Shown: positions 36,219-44,835 of the stretch, piece by piece | Numbering within the stretch: position 1 is the stretch's first letter | How the letters are laid out: every line of letters begins with the position of its first letter | Program-made: the position numbers and the translations under genes | From: Verrucomicrobiota bacterium | GTDB lineage: Bacteria > Verrucomicrobiota > Verrucomicrobiia > Limisphaerales > JAHDYP01 | Length of the DNA: 64,000 nt | Reading direction: 5' to 3' | Assembly: GCA_023383055.1 (NCBI GenBank) | Contig: JAHDYP010000010.1 | Span: forward strand, 9,060 to 73,059 | The notes under the pieces: generated by a model | Database searches by the model: none | Seen by the model: the letters and a program-made list of their open reading frames with translations, nothing else | What the model was told of the DNA's origin: nothing

Positions 36219-37580
36219 ATGAAACTTGATCCCCGACTCACCCGACGTGGTTTCATTCAAACCGCCGCCACCAGTTCGATCGCCCTGGGCTGGCTCGGCA
36301 GCGGACGCCCCCCCATGGCACTGGCCGCCGACGCCTCCAAGCCGGCCATCCTCGGCGGCATACCGGTGCACCAAGGCGGCTGGACCCCATGGCCGCAATG
36401 GGACCAGAGCTGGGAACCCCAGATGCTCAAAGTCTTCCGCAGCGGCCGCTGGTTCCGCGGTTCCGACGAACGGGTGGCCGAATTCGAGCGGAGCTACGCG
36501 CGCTTGCTGGGAGCCAAACGCTGCCTGGCCACCGCCAGCGGCACCACCGCGCTGATTGTCAGCCTCCACGTCATGGATGTGGACGCCGGCGATGAGGTGA
36601 TCGTCTCACCCTACACCTTCATCGCCACCTACAACGCGATCCTCAACCGCCGCGCTCTGCCGGTGTTCGCCGACACCGACCCCGCCACCATGACCCTGGA
36701 CCCGGCCACCATCGAAAGCCGCGTCACCGAACGGACGCGGGCAATCATGCCGGTGCACATCTTCGGCATGCCCTGCGAGATGGAGGCCATCACCCCACTC
36801 GCCCGCAAACACAAACTGGCGGTCATCGAAGACGCCTGCCAGGCCTGGCTCGCCGAATACCGGGGCCGCAAGTGCGGACTCCTGGGCGACCTCGGCTGCT
36901 TCAGCTTCCAGGAATCGAAACACCTGCCTTCCGGCGAAGGCGGCGCCGTGATCAGCCTCAACGAGAACTTGATCGACAAGTGCGACTCCTTTCACAACTG
37001 CGGCCGCGCCGCCGGCTCCAACCAGGGCAACGGCTATTTCACCCGCGGCGAAAATTACCGCATGACCCAGGCCCAGGCGGTCATGCTCATCCAACAACTC
37101 GATAAACTCGTCCGCGAAACCGAAACCCGCCGCGCCAGCGCGGATTACCTCTCCGCCAACCTCGGCCAGATCCCCGGCATCATTCCGGTGCGCCTGCCGG
37201 AGAACTGCCGACCCGCCTGGCACCTCTACCCGTTCCGCTACGAGCCCGCCCACTTCAACGGGCTGTCGCGCGACCAATTCGCCCGGGCCATGGCGGCCGA
37301 AGGTGTCCCCTGCGGCGGCATCTACCGGGAGCAATACCACGAGGGCCTGCTGGACGAGGCGATCGCCTCACGCGGGTTCAAACGGCTCTGGAGCGCTGAC
37401 CGCCTCAAGGCCTATCGGGAGAGTTTCCACGAGCTGAAAGGCAATCGACAGGTCTGTGAAACCACGGTTGCCATGACGCAGAATCTCCTCCTGACCGACC
37501 GCGCGGGCCTCGACGACATTCTCGAGGCCATCCGCAAAATCCAGGCACACAGCGCGGCCTTGGTCAAAGCCGTCGGATAA
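36219..37580 (+). CDS. Tat-exported DegT/DnrJ/EryC1/StrS-type aminotransferase
   Basis: A PLP enzyme family that aminates keto-sugars. From the ATG at 36219 the protein is 453 residues and opens with a twin-arginine signal, LTRRGFIQTAATSSIALGWL. The DegT fold follows: SGRWFRGSDERVAEFE, CLATASGTTALIVSL, DEVIVSPYTFIATYNAIL, VIEDACQAW, and FSFQESKHLPSGEGG with the Schiff-base lysine at position 234. The active site looks complete, so it is probably a functional aminotransferase, but a Tat signal on this normally cytoplasmic fold is unusual. It may modify an extracellular or periplasmic glycan, or be exported folded for another role. It converges with a Tat-exported isomerase gene. Confidence 0.87.
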   Translation: MKLDPRLTRRGFIQTAATSSIALGWLGSGRPPMALAADASKPAILGGIPVHQGGWTPWPQWDQSWEPQMLKVFRSGRWFRGSDERVAEFERSYARLLGAKRCLATASGTTALIVSLHVMDVDAGDEVIVSPYTFIATYNAILNRRALPVFADTDPATMTLDPATIESRVTERTRAIMPVHIFGMPCEMEAITPLARKHKLAVIEDACQAWLAEYRGRKCGLLGDLGCFSFQESKHLPSGEGGAVISLNENLIDKCDSFHNCGRAAGSNQGNGYFTRGENYRMTQAQAVMLIQQLDKLVRETETRRASADYLSANLGQIPGIIPVRLPENCRPAWHLYPFRYEPAHFNGLSRDQFARAMAAEGVPCGGIYREQYHEGLLDEAIASRGFKRLWSADRLKAYRESFHELKGNRQVCETTVAMTQNLLLTDRAGLDDILEAIRKIQAHSAALVKAVG

Positions 37581-37633
37581 TCACACGACCGAACCGCGCA
37601 TCCGCCACGCCACGGGGCTCTGGCCGATCTCGC

Positions 37634-38512
37634 TCAAACCCCAAACACCCCCCGCGCAAACCGGCAGTTCGCCTGGTAGCTCGGCAGCATCGCCGCGCCA
37701 TCGGGCACCGCGCCTTCGATCTGCATCCAACCGGCATACCCGATCTCGTCCATCGCGGCCCGGACCTTCTCGAAGTCGACGCGCCCCTGGCCCAGCAAAA
37801 ATCCGTTCTCCTTGAGGTGAAACTCGCAGATCAACTTCTTCGCACCGAGCCAGCGGATCTCACGATAGATGTCGTAGCCCATCTTCTCCGAGTTCGCGAC
37901 GTCGTAGTAAACCTGCACCGCCGGCGATCCCACCCGGTCAATGATCGCCACATGCTCCTCCGCGCTCAGCCAACTCTCGAGCCCCAGGATCACCCCTGCC
38001 CGCTCCGCCTTCGGCGCCACTTCCTTGAGCCGTCGCACCACCTCGTCGGTCCCGGACTTGTCTCCCTTCAAATCGCCGTTCCCGAAGAAGGCCAGCAACA
38101 CGACCCGGCACCCCATCGCCTTGCAGACGTCGATGCTGTCGCTGACCCAGCCGATGGTGCGCTCGTCGCTCTTATACGGGATGCTGTTCAACTCGCCGAT
38201 GGCCAGGGAGGCCACCGTCACGCCGGTCTTCACCGCCAACTCACGATAACGCGCCTGCACTTCGGATTGGCGCAGGTGCATGTCGTTCGCCAGCGTCCCC
38301 AAACTGATCTGCACCCCGTCCAACCCAATCTCCCGCCCCACGGCCAGCGCCGCGGGATCGGCCGTTTTCCCAATCGACCAATCGCACGCGCCCACCTTGA
38401 ACCGGCGCGCGGCGGCTGCGGCCGGGAGCGGCGCGATGCGGGAACCGATAAACGAAGCGACCGTCGCCCCGGAGAGGCGGGCCAGCATTTGCCGACGTGA
38501 GAGGTCATTCAT
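37634..38512 (-). CDS. Tat-exported sugar phosphate isomerase/epimerase-like protein
   Basis: A 292-residue protein with a twin-arginine start (LSRRQMLARLSGATVASFIG) and a xylose-isomerase-like TIM barrel: FKVGACDWSIGKTADPAALA, LDGVQISLGTLANDMHL, CRVVLLAFFGNGDLKGD, AGVILGLESWLSAEEHVAII, VQVYYDVANSEKMGYDI, and AGWMQIEGAVPDG. The E-S, D-V-A-N and E residues are typical metal/substrate positions. Paralogous in fold to the product of 24713-25789 but clearly distinct. Divergent from the SDR gene and convergent with the DegT gene; both neighbours suggest sugar metabolism. Confidence 0.87.
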   Translation of the reverse strand: MNDLSRRQMLARLSGATVASFIGSRIAPLPAAAAARRFKVGACDWSIGKTADPAALAVGREIGLDGVQISLGTLANDMHLRQSEVQARYRELAVKTGVTVASLAIGELNSIPYKSDERTIGWVSDSIDVCKAMGCRVVLLAFFGNGDLKGDKSGTDEVVRRLKEVAPKAERAGVILGLESWLSAEEHVAIIDRVGSPAVQVYYDVANSEKMGYDIYREIRWLGAKKLICEFHLKENGFLLGQGRVDFEKVRAAMDEIGYAGWMQIEGAVPDGAAMLPSYQANCRFARGVFGV

Positions 38513-38644
38513 GATCTTGGTGCGTTCGAATGCCAGCCCTCATACCACATCGCTGCCCGCACCGCCAGCTGATAACTTCGCGCTGGCACCCGGTCTCGGA
38601 AAATTGACTTTTCACCCCTCTGCCCGCTGCCTAGGTTCCTGTCC

Positions 38645-39439
38645 ATGAACCCCGTTGCGCTAATCACCGGCGCCTCGCGCGGCATCGGACGCGGCATTGC
38701 CCTGGCCCTGGCCGCCGAAGGCCATGACCTGGTCGTCAATTACGCCGCCAACGCCGCCGCCGCCGCCCAGACCGCGTCCGATTGCGCCGCCACGGCCACC
38801 GCTGCCGGTCATGAGATTCGCGTCGAAGTTTGTCAGGCCGATGTCGCCGACGGCATCGCGCGGGAGAAGCTCGTGGCGTTCACGCGCGAACACTTCGGGC
38901 GCCTCGATTTGCTGGTGAATAACGCCGGCGTGGCCCCCACCACCCGCGCCGACATCCTCGAGGCCGACGAGGCCAGCTTTGACCGGCTCATGAACATCAA
39001 CGTCAAGGGCCCCTACTTCCTCACCCAACAGATCGCACGTTGGATGATCGAAGAACAGGCATCCGCGCCTGCCTCGGGCAACCCTCCCAAAATCGTCACA
39101 GTCTCCTCGATCAGCGCCTACACCGCCTCCGTCAACCGCGGCGATTACTGCCTCGCCAAAGCCGCCCTCTCCATGCTGACGCCGCTGTTCGCGGCCCGCC
39201 TGGCCGAACACGGCATCAGGGTCTACGAAATCCGACCCGGCATCATCGCCACCGACATGACCCAGGCCGTCCAGGCGAAATACGACGCCTTGATCGCCAA
39301 TGGTCTCACTCCCATCCGGCGCTGGGGCACTCCGGACGATGTCGGCCGCGCCGTCGCCGCCATCGCCCGCAACGCGCTGCCCTTCAGCACCGGCGAAGTC
39401 ATCAATGTCGACGGCGGCTTTCACCTCCGAATCCTCTGA
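38645..39439 (+). CDS. Short-chain dehydrogenase/reductase
   Basis: NAD(P)-dependent oxidoreductase of 264 residues. It has the Rossmann glycine motif [12 protein letters not shown] (8-19), [12 protein letters not shown] (89-100), the catalytic Ser in VTVSSISAY (151-159), and YCLAK (168-172) with Tyr168/Lys172, ending with [13 protein letters not shown]. An annotation tool would probably call it 3-oxoacyl-ACP reductase (FabG), but the neighbouring GH88 hydrolase and TIM-barrel isomerase make a sugar or uronate substrate equally likely. It is followed after 60 bp by the GH88 gene on the same strand, probably cotranscribed. Confidence 0.88.
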   Translation: MNPVALITGASRGIGRGIALALAAEGHDLVVNYAANAAAAAQTASDCAATATAAGHEIRVEVCQADVADGIAREKLVAFTREHFGRLDLLVNNAGVAPTTRADILEADEASFDRLMNINVKGPYFLTQQIARWMIEEQASAPASGNPPKIVTVSSISAYTASVNRGDYCLAKAALSMLTPLFAARLAEHGIRVYEIRPGIIATDMTQAVQAKYDALIANGLTPIRRWGTPDDVGRAVAAIARNALPFSTGEVINVDGGFHLRIL

Positions 39440-39448
39440 CCCCTCAGA

Positions 39449-39495
39449 AATCCTCAATCCCCAATCCCCAATCCAATATCCTAAATCCTAAATCC
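39449..39495. repeat. C-rich heptanucleotide tandem repeat before the GH88 gene
   Basis: Successive 7-mers AATCCTC, AATCCCC, AATCCCC at 39449-39469, a variant stretch, then TAAATCC twice at 39482-39495. On the minus strand these read GGGGATT, the same heptad type as at 9241-9268. The repeat fills nearly all of the SDR-GH88 spacer and runs into the GH88 ATG at 39500, so no Shine-Dalgarno exists there. Confidence 0.75.
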
Positions 39496-39499
39496 CCCC

Positions 39500-40885
39500 A
39501 TGCCCCTCCGAATCGATTTCGCCCTCACCCCCCGGAAGCTTCTCCCCCACGTCGAACGTCTGTTCGAAGCATCGGCCGGCAAAATTCTGAACCTCGAAAA
39601 GCGCTGGCGCCCAGCCCAGGGCGCCCCCGTGTTCACCGTCCGGGGCCGCTACACCGCCCGGGGCTGGACCGAGTGGACCCAGGGATTCCAGTTCGGCTCG
39701 GCCCTGCTCCAATTCGATGCCACCGGGGAAAAGCGCTTTCTCGAGCTGGGCCGCCGCCGCACGGCGGAACGTATGGCCCCTCACCTCTCTCACGTCGGGG
39801 TCCATGACCATGGGTTCAACATCATCTCCACTTACGGCAACCTGTGGCGCCTCATGCGCGACGGCAAAATCCCCTTTAACCGCGAGGAAAACGATGGCTG
39901 CGAACTCGCCCTCAAAGTCTCGGGCGCTGTCCAGGCTGCCCGCTGGACCAGCCTCGCCGACGGCACCGGCTACATCTATTCCTTCAACGGTCCTCACTCG
40001 CTCTTCGTCGATACCATCCGCTCCCTCCGTTCACTCGCCGTCGCCCACCAACTCGGCCATCTCCTCATGGGCGAACAGGATCGCCGGATCTCCCTCCTGC
40101 AGCGCGCCGTCGTCCATGCCCTGAGCACCCACCGCTTCTGCGTCTACCATGGCGAGGGCCGTGACGCCTACGACCTGCGCGGCCGCTGCGCCCACGAAGC
40201 CATTTTCAACACCAACAGCGGACTCTACCGCTGTCCAAACTCCCAGCAGGGTTACTCCCCCTTCAGCACCTGGACCCGCGGCCTGGCCTGGGCCCTCACC
40301 GGGTTCGCCGAACAACTCGAGTTCCTCCGCATCCTCCCCGATGCCGAACTCGCACCGCTCGGCGGACGCTCCTCCCTCGAGTCCGCTTACCGCCAATCCG
40401 CCATCGACACCGCCGATTTCTATCTCGAACACAGTTGCCGCGACGGCATCCCGATGTGGGATACCGCCGCCCCCCAGCTTCACCGGCTTGGCAACTACCT
40501 CACTCGTCCCGCCGACCCCTTCAATGACTGGGAGCCCGTCGATAGCTCCGCCGCTGCCATCGCCGCCCAAGGCTTGCTCCGGCTCGGTAACTATCTCCAT
40601 GCCGAAGGCCGCCATGCCGCTGGCCGACGCTACTTCCACGCCGGTCTTGCCGTGAGCCGCACGCTGCTGAACCCGCCCTATCTCTCCACCCGTCTGGAGC
40701 ATCAGGGTCTGCTCCTGCACTCGGTCTATCACCGGCCCAACGGCTGGGACCATATCCCCAAAGGACAGCGCATCCCCAATGGCGAAAGCTCCATGTGGGG
40801 CGATTATCATCTCCGCGAGCTCGCCCTGCTCCTCCTCCGCCATGCCCGCGGTGAACCTTGCCCTTACTTCTTTCGCAATCCTTAA
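39500..40885 (+). CDS. Glycoside hydrolase family 88 protein, unsaturated uronyl hydrolase type
   Basis: Predicted to cleave 4,5-unsaturated uronic acids from oligosaccharides left by polysaccharide lyases. The 461-residue alpha/alpha-toroid protein has SHVGVHDHGFNIISTYGNLW, matching the GH88 segment around the conserved first Asp, a central CAHEAIFNTNSGLYRCPNSQ and TWTRGLAWALTGFAEQLEF, DTADFYLEHS, PVDSSAAAIAAQGLLRLG, and the C-terminal SSMWGDYHLRELALLLLRH. No signal peptide, so cytoplasmic. It sits downstream of an SDR, as in uronate catabolic clusters. No polysaccharide lyase is in the window. The family is quite sure; the substrate is not. Confidence 0.85.
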   Translation: MPLRIDFALTPRKLLPHVERLFEASAGKILNLEKRWRPAQGAPVFTVRGRYTARGWTEWTQGFQFGSALLQFDATGEKRFLELGRRRTAERMAPHLSHVGVHDHGFNIISTYGNLWRLMRDGKIPFNREENDGCELALKVSGAVQAARWTSLADGTGYIYSFNGPHSLFVDTIRSLRSLAVAHQLGHLLMGEQDRRISLLQRAVVHALSTHRFCVYHGEGRDAYDLRGRCAHEAIFNTNSGLYRCPNSQQGYSPFSTWTRGLAWALTGFAEQLEFLRILPDAELAPLGGRSSLESAYRQSAIDTADFYLEHSCRDGIPMWDTAAPQLHRLGNYLTRPADPFNDWEPVDSSAAAIAAQGLLRLGNYLHAEGRHAAGRRYFHAGLAVSRTLLNPPYLSTRLEHQGLLLHSVYHRPNGWDHIPKGQRIPNGESSMWGDYHLRELALLLLRHARGEPCPYFFRNP

Positions 40886-41221
40886 CCCGCACCTCCCCCC
40901 TTACCCCGGCACTCCGCCCAACCGGCGTCCCCCGCCGACTTGCTCGGTCCGGGCGGATCAATCCGTCCGCTGAACAGGAGGCCCGATTTTATGTCGCATA
41001 TGCGACATAAAATCGGGCCTTGCCTGCCGATCATCCGAGCGCCACCGCGACCACGCCATCCCCCGAAAATGTCAAAAACGGAGTGCTTGACGGAGAATTC
41101 CGCGATCCGGAGGATAACGCCCGGCTGCGACAGTTTGAACCTGGCGCAGGCAGTCAACCGGATGGGCTGCCCCAACGAGGCGGGACCGGTCGAGTGCGGC
41201 GGCGGACGCCCATTGTGACAC
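40886..41221. other. Intergenic region upstream of the DASS transporter
   Basis: About 336 bp without a credible coding frame. It holds the 42-bp perfect palindrome at 40979-41020 and otherwise ordinary GC-rich sequence. It should include the 3' end of the GH88 unit and the promoter of the transporter operon. Confidence 0.6.
40979..41020. promoter_or_regulatory. 42-bp perfect palindrome (terminator or operator)
   Basis: Bases 40979-41020 equal their own reverse complement. The core TGTCGCATATGCGACA is flanked by AT-rich arms (TTTTA/TAAAA) and GC ends (AGGCCCGA/TCGGGCCT). It lies 94 bp after the GH88 stop and about 200 bp before the transporter ATG. As RNA it gives a very stable hairpin that could terminate the GH88 unit; as DNA it is an ideal dimeric-regulator operator. 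Which role holds is undecided. Confidence 0.6.
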
Positions 41222-42835
41222 ATGACAAAGAAGCAGATGCTCGGTTTGGGGTTGGGCCTGGTTGGGTTCCTGGTGCCCTGGGTTGTGGATTTGCCCGGCC
41301 TCAACTTCACTGGACAGGTTACCCTCGGCATATTCCTGATGGCCGCCTGCTTTTGGGTGCTGGAACCGGTCCCGATCTACACCACCTCGCTCCTGGTGAT
41401 CTTCCTCGAGGTCCTGTTGCTGAGTGCCGAGGGCCCCCTCTACACGATGAGCCGACCGCCCACGGTCCAACCGGCCGCGGCGACCGACGTTCCGGGCGTT
41501 TGGTTGCCCGGCGCCACGCTCAAGAGCGAACGTTTCGTCCTGATCGAACGCGCTGGCACCGCCCCCCAGCAGTTGGAAGTCGAGATCCTCGAACGCCAGG
41601 GGGATCAGATCCGGGTGCGGCAGGCGAATCTGTCCACCAACGAGCTGGTGTGGACCAAGCCGGATCACTGGCAGGCAACGTATCGGCCGAGCTCGTATCG
41701 CACGTTTTTTGGCGCGCTGGCCGATCCGATCATCATTCTGTTTCTGGGCGGCTGTCTGCTGGCTGACGCCTCGGTGAAGTACCGTCTGGACCGGGCCTTG
41801 ACGCGGCTGTTCCTGAAGCCGGTGGGCGAACGGCCCGCCATGATCGTGCTTGGCCTGCTCCTGGCCACCGCGGTGCTTTCCGCGTTCATGAGCAACACCG
41901 CGACCACCGCCATGATGATGACCGTGATTTTGCCGATCCTGGCCCGCATGCCGGAGGGCGACCCCGCCCGTATCGCGGTGGTTTTGGCCATCCCGGTTGG
42001 GGCGAACATCGGGGGAATTGCGACCCCCATTGGGACTCCTCCGAACGCCATCGCGCTGGCGGCGCTGCAGAAGGCCGGGATTCATATTCCCTTTGGCACG
42101 TGGGTGATGATGGCCTTGCCTTTGGTGCTGATCACCCTGGTGCTCTGCTGGGTGTTGCTGGTTCGGTTGTTCCCGGCCAATGCCAAGGCCGTAAAGCTGG
42201 ACCTCGAAGGCCGATTCGACCGGTCATCAAAGGCGTTGGTGCTCTACGGCGTGTTTGGGCTGACCGCCCTGCTGTGGTTCACCGAACAACAGCATGGGAT
42301 CTCGAGCAACATCGTGGCCTTCCTGCCGGTGGTTGCGCTGCCCATGCTGGGTGTGGTGGGCAAGAAGGAGATTCACGCCCTGCCGTGGGATGTGTTTTGG
42401 CTGATGGCGGGCGGGATCTCCCTGGGCACTGCCATCCGTGACACCGGCCTGGCGCAGTGGATGGTCGGCAGCGTCAACTGGGCGACGCTCGGCACCTTCG
42501 CGATTTTGGCCGGGCTCGCGTTTTTCTCCTATTTCCTGGCCAACTTCCTGTCGCACACCGTCACGGTGACGTTGCTGGCGCCGATCGCGATCACATTGGG
42601 GGCCTCGGGGCAGGCGGGCAGCGGCTTCAGCCTGGCGACCGCGCTGGTGACGATTGCGGTCGCCTCCAGTTATGGGATGACCCTGCCGATTTCCACACCG
42701 CCCAACGCGATTGCCATGGGCACCGGCGTACTGGAGACCCGCCACCTGGTCAAGGCGGGAGGTCTCATTGGTGGGCTGGGGATGATCCTGGTCCTGCTTT
42801 GTGCCCGATACTACTGGCCCCTGTTCGTTCACTGA
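41222..42835 (+). CDS. DASS/SLC13-family sodium:anion symporter with soluble insert
   Basis: A 537-residue transporter for dicarboxylates, sulfate or similar anions. The two family motifs are visible: SNTATTAMMMTVILPI in the first repeat followed by IATPIGTPPNAIALAAL, and SHTVTVTLLAPI followed by LPISTPPNAIAMGTG in the second; the second SNT reads SHT. About 11-12 hydrophobic helices. Unusual: between the second and third helices there is a hydrophilic stretch of about 90 residues (about 73-160: SERFVLIERAGTAPQQLEVE, LVWTKPDHWQATYRPSSYRT) that ordinary SLC13 transporters lack. The ATG at 41222 gives a normal membrane start. Downstream are a receiver protein and a histidine kinase in the same direction. 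Confidence 0.88.
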   Translation: MTKKQMLGLGLGLVGFLVPWVVDLPGLNFTGQVTLGIFLMAACFWVLEPVPIYTTSLLVIFLEVLLLSAEGPLYTMSRPPTVQPAAATDVPGVWLPGATLKSERFVLIERAGTAPQQLEVEILERQGDQIRVRQANLSTNELVWTKPDHWQATYRPSSYRTFFGALADPIIILFLGGCLLADASVKYRLDRALTRLFLKPVGERPAMIVLGLLLATAVLSAFMSNTATTAMMMTVILPILARMPEGDPARIAVVLAIPVGANIGGIATPIGTPPNAIALAALQKAGIHIPFGTWVMMALPLVLITLVLCWVLLVRLFPANAKAVKLDLEGRFDRSSKALVLYGVFGLTALLWFTEQQHGISSNIVAFLPVVALPMLGVVGKKEIHALPWDVFWLMAGGISLGTAIRDTGLAQWMVGSVNWATLGTFAILAGLAFFSYFLANFLSHTVTVTLLAPIAITLGASGQAGSGFSLATALVTIAVASSYGMTLPISTPPNAIAMGTGVLETRHLVKAGGLIGGLGMILVLLCARYYWPLFVH

Positions 42836-42855
42836 AGCACTCATCCGCAATTCCC

Positions 42856-43353
42856 ATGAGCAACATCTATATCCTCTGCGTGGAAGATGAACCCGAGGTG
42901 CTGGAAGCCGTGATTCGCGATCTCGCCCCGTTCGAGCGCGTGTTCCCGATCGAATCGGCGTCGACCGTCAACGAGGCCCGCCGGGTCGTGGCGGAATGCA
43001 TCCTGCCCAAAGGCAAGCTGGGGCTGGTCATCTGTGACCATATTCTCCCGGGCGAAGACGGCGTCTCCTTCCTGGTCGAGTTGCAGCAGGATTCGCGCAC
43101 CGTTGCCGCCCGGAAGGTCCTGCTGACCGCTCACGCGGGCCTGGAAGCGACCGTCGAGGCGGTTAATCTTGCCAGTCTCAACCACTATATCGCGAAGCCC
43201 TGGACCCAGGAAGATTTGCTCAACGTGACCCGCCGGCAGCTCACAGACTTTGTGCTCGAGCAGGAGACCAACCTGTATCCCTTCCTGACGATCCTCGAGG
43301 CGGACCGGCTGACCGAGAAGATCCGACAGGCGCCCCTGCCCTCGGACGAGTAG
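42856..43353 (+). CDS. Single-domain response regulator
   Basis: A 165-residue protein beginning at the ATG at 42856, 20 bp after the transporter stop; the frame is open further upstream inside the transporter gene but that part is a shadow. Receiver motifs: YILCVEDEPEVLEAV, phospho-acceptor Asp61 in LVICDHILPGEDG, Thr91 in KVLLTAHAG, and Lys114 in HYIAKPWTQEDL. About 40 residues follow the receiver (FVLEQETNLYPFLTILEADR) without a DNA-binding domain. It probably passes phosphate to or from the next gene's kinase, or controls it by contact. Confidence 0.88.
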   Translation: MSNIYILCVEDEPEVLEAVIRDLAPFERVFPIESASTVNEARRVVAECILPKGKLGLVICDHILPGEDGVSFLVELQQDSRTVAARKVLLTAHAGLEATVEAVNLASLNHYIAKPWTQEDLLNVTRRQLTDFVLEQETNLYPFLTILEADRLTEKIRQAPLPSDE

Positions 43354-43371
43354 GAAGATTGGCTGCCCCTC

Positions 43372-44835
43372 ATGGATCGACCGCAACTGCCCGAAGCGCT
43401 GGCCCGGATCCGAACCGAACTTGCCTCCATCAGCAAGGTCCAGGCGGAATCGAACTCGTTCGCCCCCGGTGATTACCTCCTGCGGGAGGGTCAAGTCAAC
43501 GAACAGGTCTCCCTCATCCTCGAAGGCGCGGTCGAACTGCTCAAGACCGGCGAGGACGGCGGCGAATATGCCGTCGGCGTGCTCGGCCCCGGTCAACTCC
43601 TCGGCTTGCTCTCGCTCAGTTCCGGGGAACCGGCATTCCTGACCGCGCGCGCCCGGGCCCACACCCAGGTGCTGAGCCTGGACCGGGAGGAATTTGCGCG
43701 CCTGTTACGGACCCGTGGTGATTTCAACCGGCTGGTCGCCCCGCTTCTGCTGGACAACCTGGTCAACCGATATCGCCGCGTGGTCGGCCTTCACCTCGAG
43801 GTGGCCCAACTGACCCGGGAACTCAACGCCGAGAAGCAGGAACTCAAGAACACGATCGCCCAGCTCCAGGCCACGCGTAACCGCCTGATTCAACAGGAGA
43901 AGATGGCCACGCTCGGTCATCTCGTGGCCGGGATCGCCCACGAGATCAACAACCCCATCGCGTCCCTCGCCCGCGTGACCGATTCCCTCGAATCTCAACT
44001 GGGCCGGGTTTTCGCCGGGCCCGTGGCCGCCCATCTGTTGCCGCTGTTCCAACGCGCCTTCGTTCTGGGACTCAACCGCAAATCTCTCCAAACCGAGGAA
44101 CATCGCCGACGGAGCGAACAACTCCAGAACCGCTTTCCCTGGCTGGGCCGGACCGTGATCCGGTCATTGGCCCAGTTGGACGCTCCCGATTTCGAGGAGC
44201 TGTACCAATTGGTGGAGCGGGAACCGGAACGCGAACGCCTCATGCTGGTTGAGCGTCTGGTCGATTTCCTCGAGACGGCGGTGCTGCTGCGGAGCATTCG
44301 CATCGCCTCGACGCGCATCGGCAGCATCGTCCGCAGCCTCAAGAACTACAGCCGACAGGACCGCGCAGCCGACGAGCCGATCGACGTGCGCGAAGGGCTC
44401 CAGGACACGCTGCTGCTTTTCGGCTACGTGCTGAAGAAATTCAACCTCGAGGTGGATCTTCCTCCCATTCCCACGGTGCGCTGCGCCACGGGCGAGATCA
44501 ATCAGGTTTGGACCAATCTCATCCTGAATGCCTGCGAGGCCATGGGCGAGTCCGGCACGCTCTGTGTCACCTGCGGCACCCAGCCGCCCGATTGGGTCTG
44601 GGTTCAGATCCGCGACACCGGCCCGGGCATCTCGGAGGCCGTCCGCGACAAGATTTTTCAGACGCATTTTTCGACCAAACATGGCGCCCAGTACGGACTG
44701 GGCCTGGGACTGGCCATCGCTCGCGGCATCATCGAGAAGCACGGAGGCCGGATCGAGGTCGCCAACGCCATCCCCAACGGCGCCCAGTTCACCGTTTATT
44801 TGCGCGAGACTGAAAACCCACCGCCTGTCCCATGA
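43372..44835 (+). CDS. Soluble histidine kinase with N-terminal cNMP-binding-like domain
   Basis: A 487-residue kinase with no transmembrane segment. Residues about 25-125 form a CRP-like cyclic-nucleotide-binding domain (APGDYLLREGQVNEQVSLIL, VGVLGPGQLLGLLSLSSGEP). A coiled coil (140-175) leads to the H box MATLGHLVAGIAHEINNPIA with His190. An atypical stretch of about 120 residues (205-325, rich in R/E/L) separates it from SLKNYSRQDRAA. The HATPase part has INQVWTNLILNACEAMGE, IRDTGPGISEAV and YGLGLGLAIARGIIEKHGG. Co-directional with the receiver gene 18 bp upstream, and the stop overlaps pyrF by 4 bp. Confidence 0.9.
   Translation: MDRPQLPEALARIRTELASISKVQAESNSFAPGDYLLREGQVNEQVSLILEGAVELLKTGEDGGEYAVGVLGPGQLLGLLSLSSGEPAFLTARARAHTQVLSLDREEFARLLRTRGDFNRLVAPLLLDNLVNRYRRVVGLHLEVAQLTRELNAEKQELKNTIAQLQATRNRLIQQEKMATLGHLVAGIAHEINNPIASLARVTDSLESQLGRVFAGPVAAHLLPLFQRAFVLGLNRKSLQTEEHRRRSEQLQNRFPWLGRTVIRSLAQLDAPDFEELYQLVEREPERERLMLVERLVDFLETAVLLRSIRIASTRIGSIVRSLKNYSRQDRAADEPIDVREGLQDTLLLFGYVLKKFNLEVDLPPIPTVRCATGEINQVWTNLILNACEAMGESGTLCVTCGTQPPDWVWVQIRDTGPGISEAVRDKIFQTHFSTKHGAQYGLGLGLAIARGIIEKHGGRIEVANAIPNGAQFTVYLRETENPPPVP

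Noticed and set aside
40979..41020. Insertion-sequence terminal repeat
   Set aside because: There is no transposase, no second copy and no target duplication visible; the palindrome is contiguous without internal cargo.
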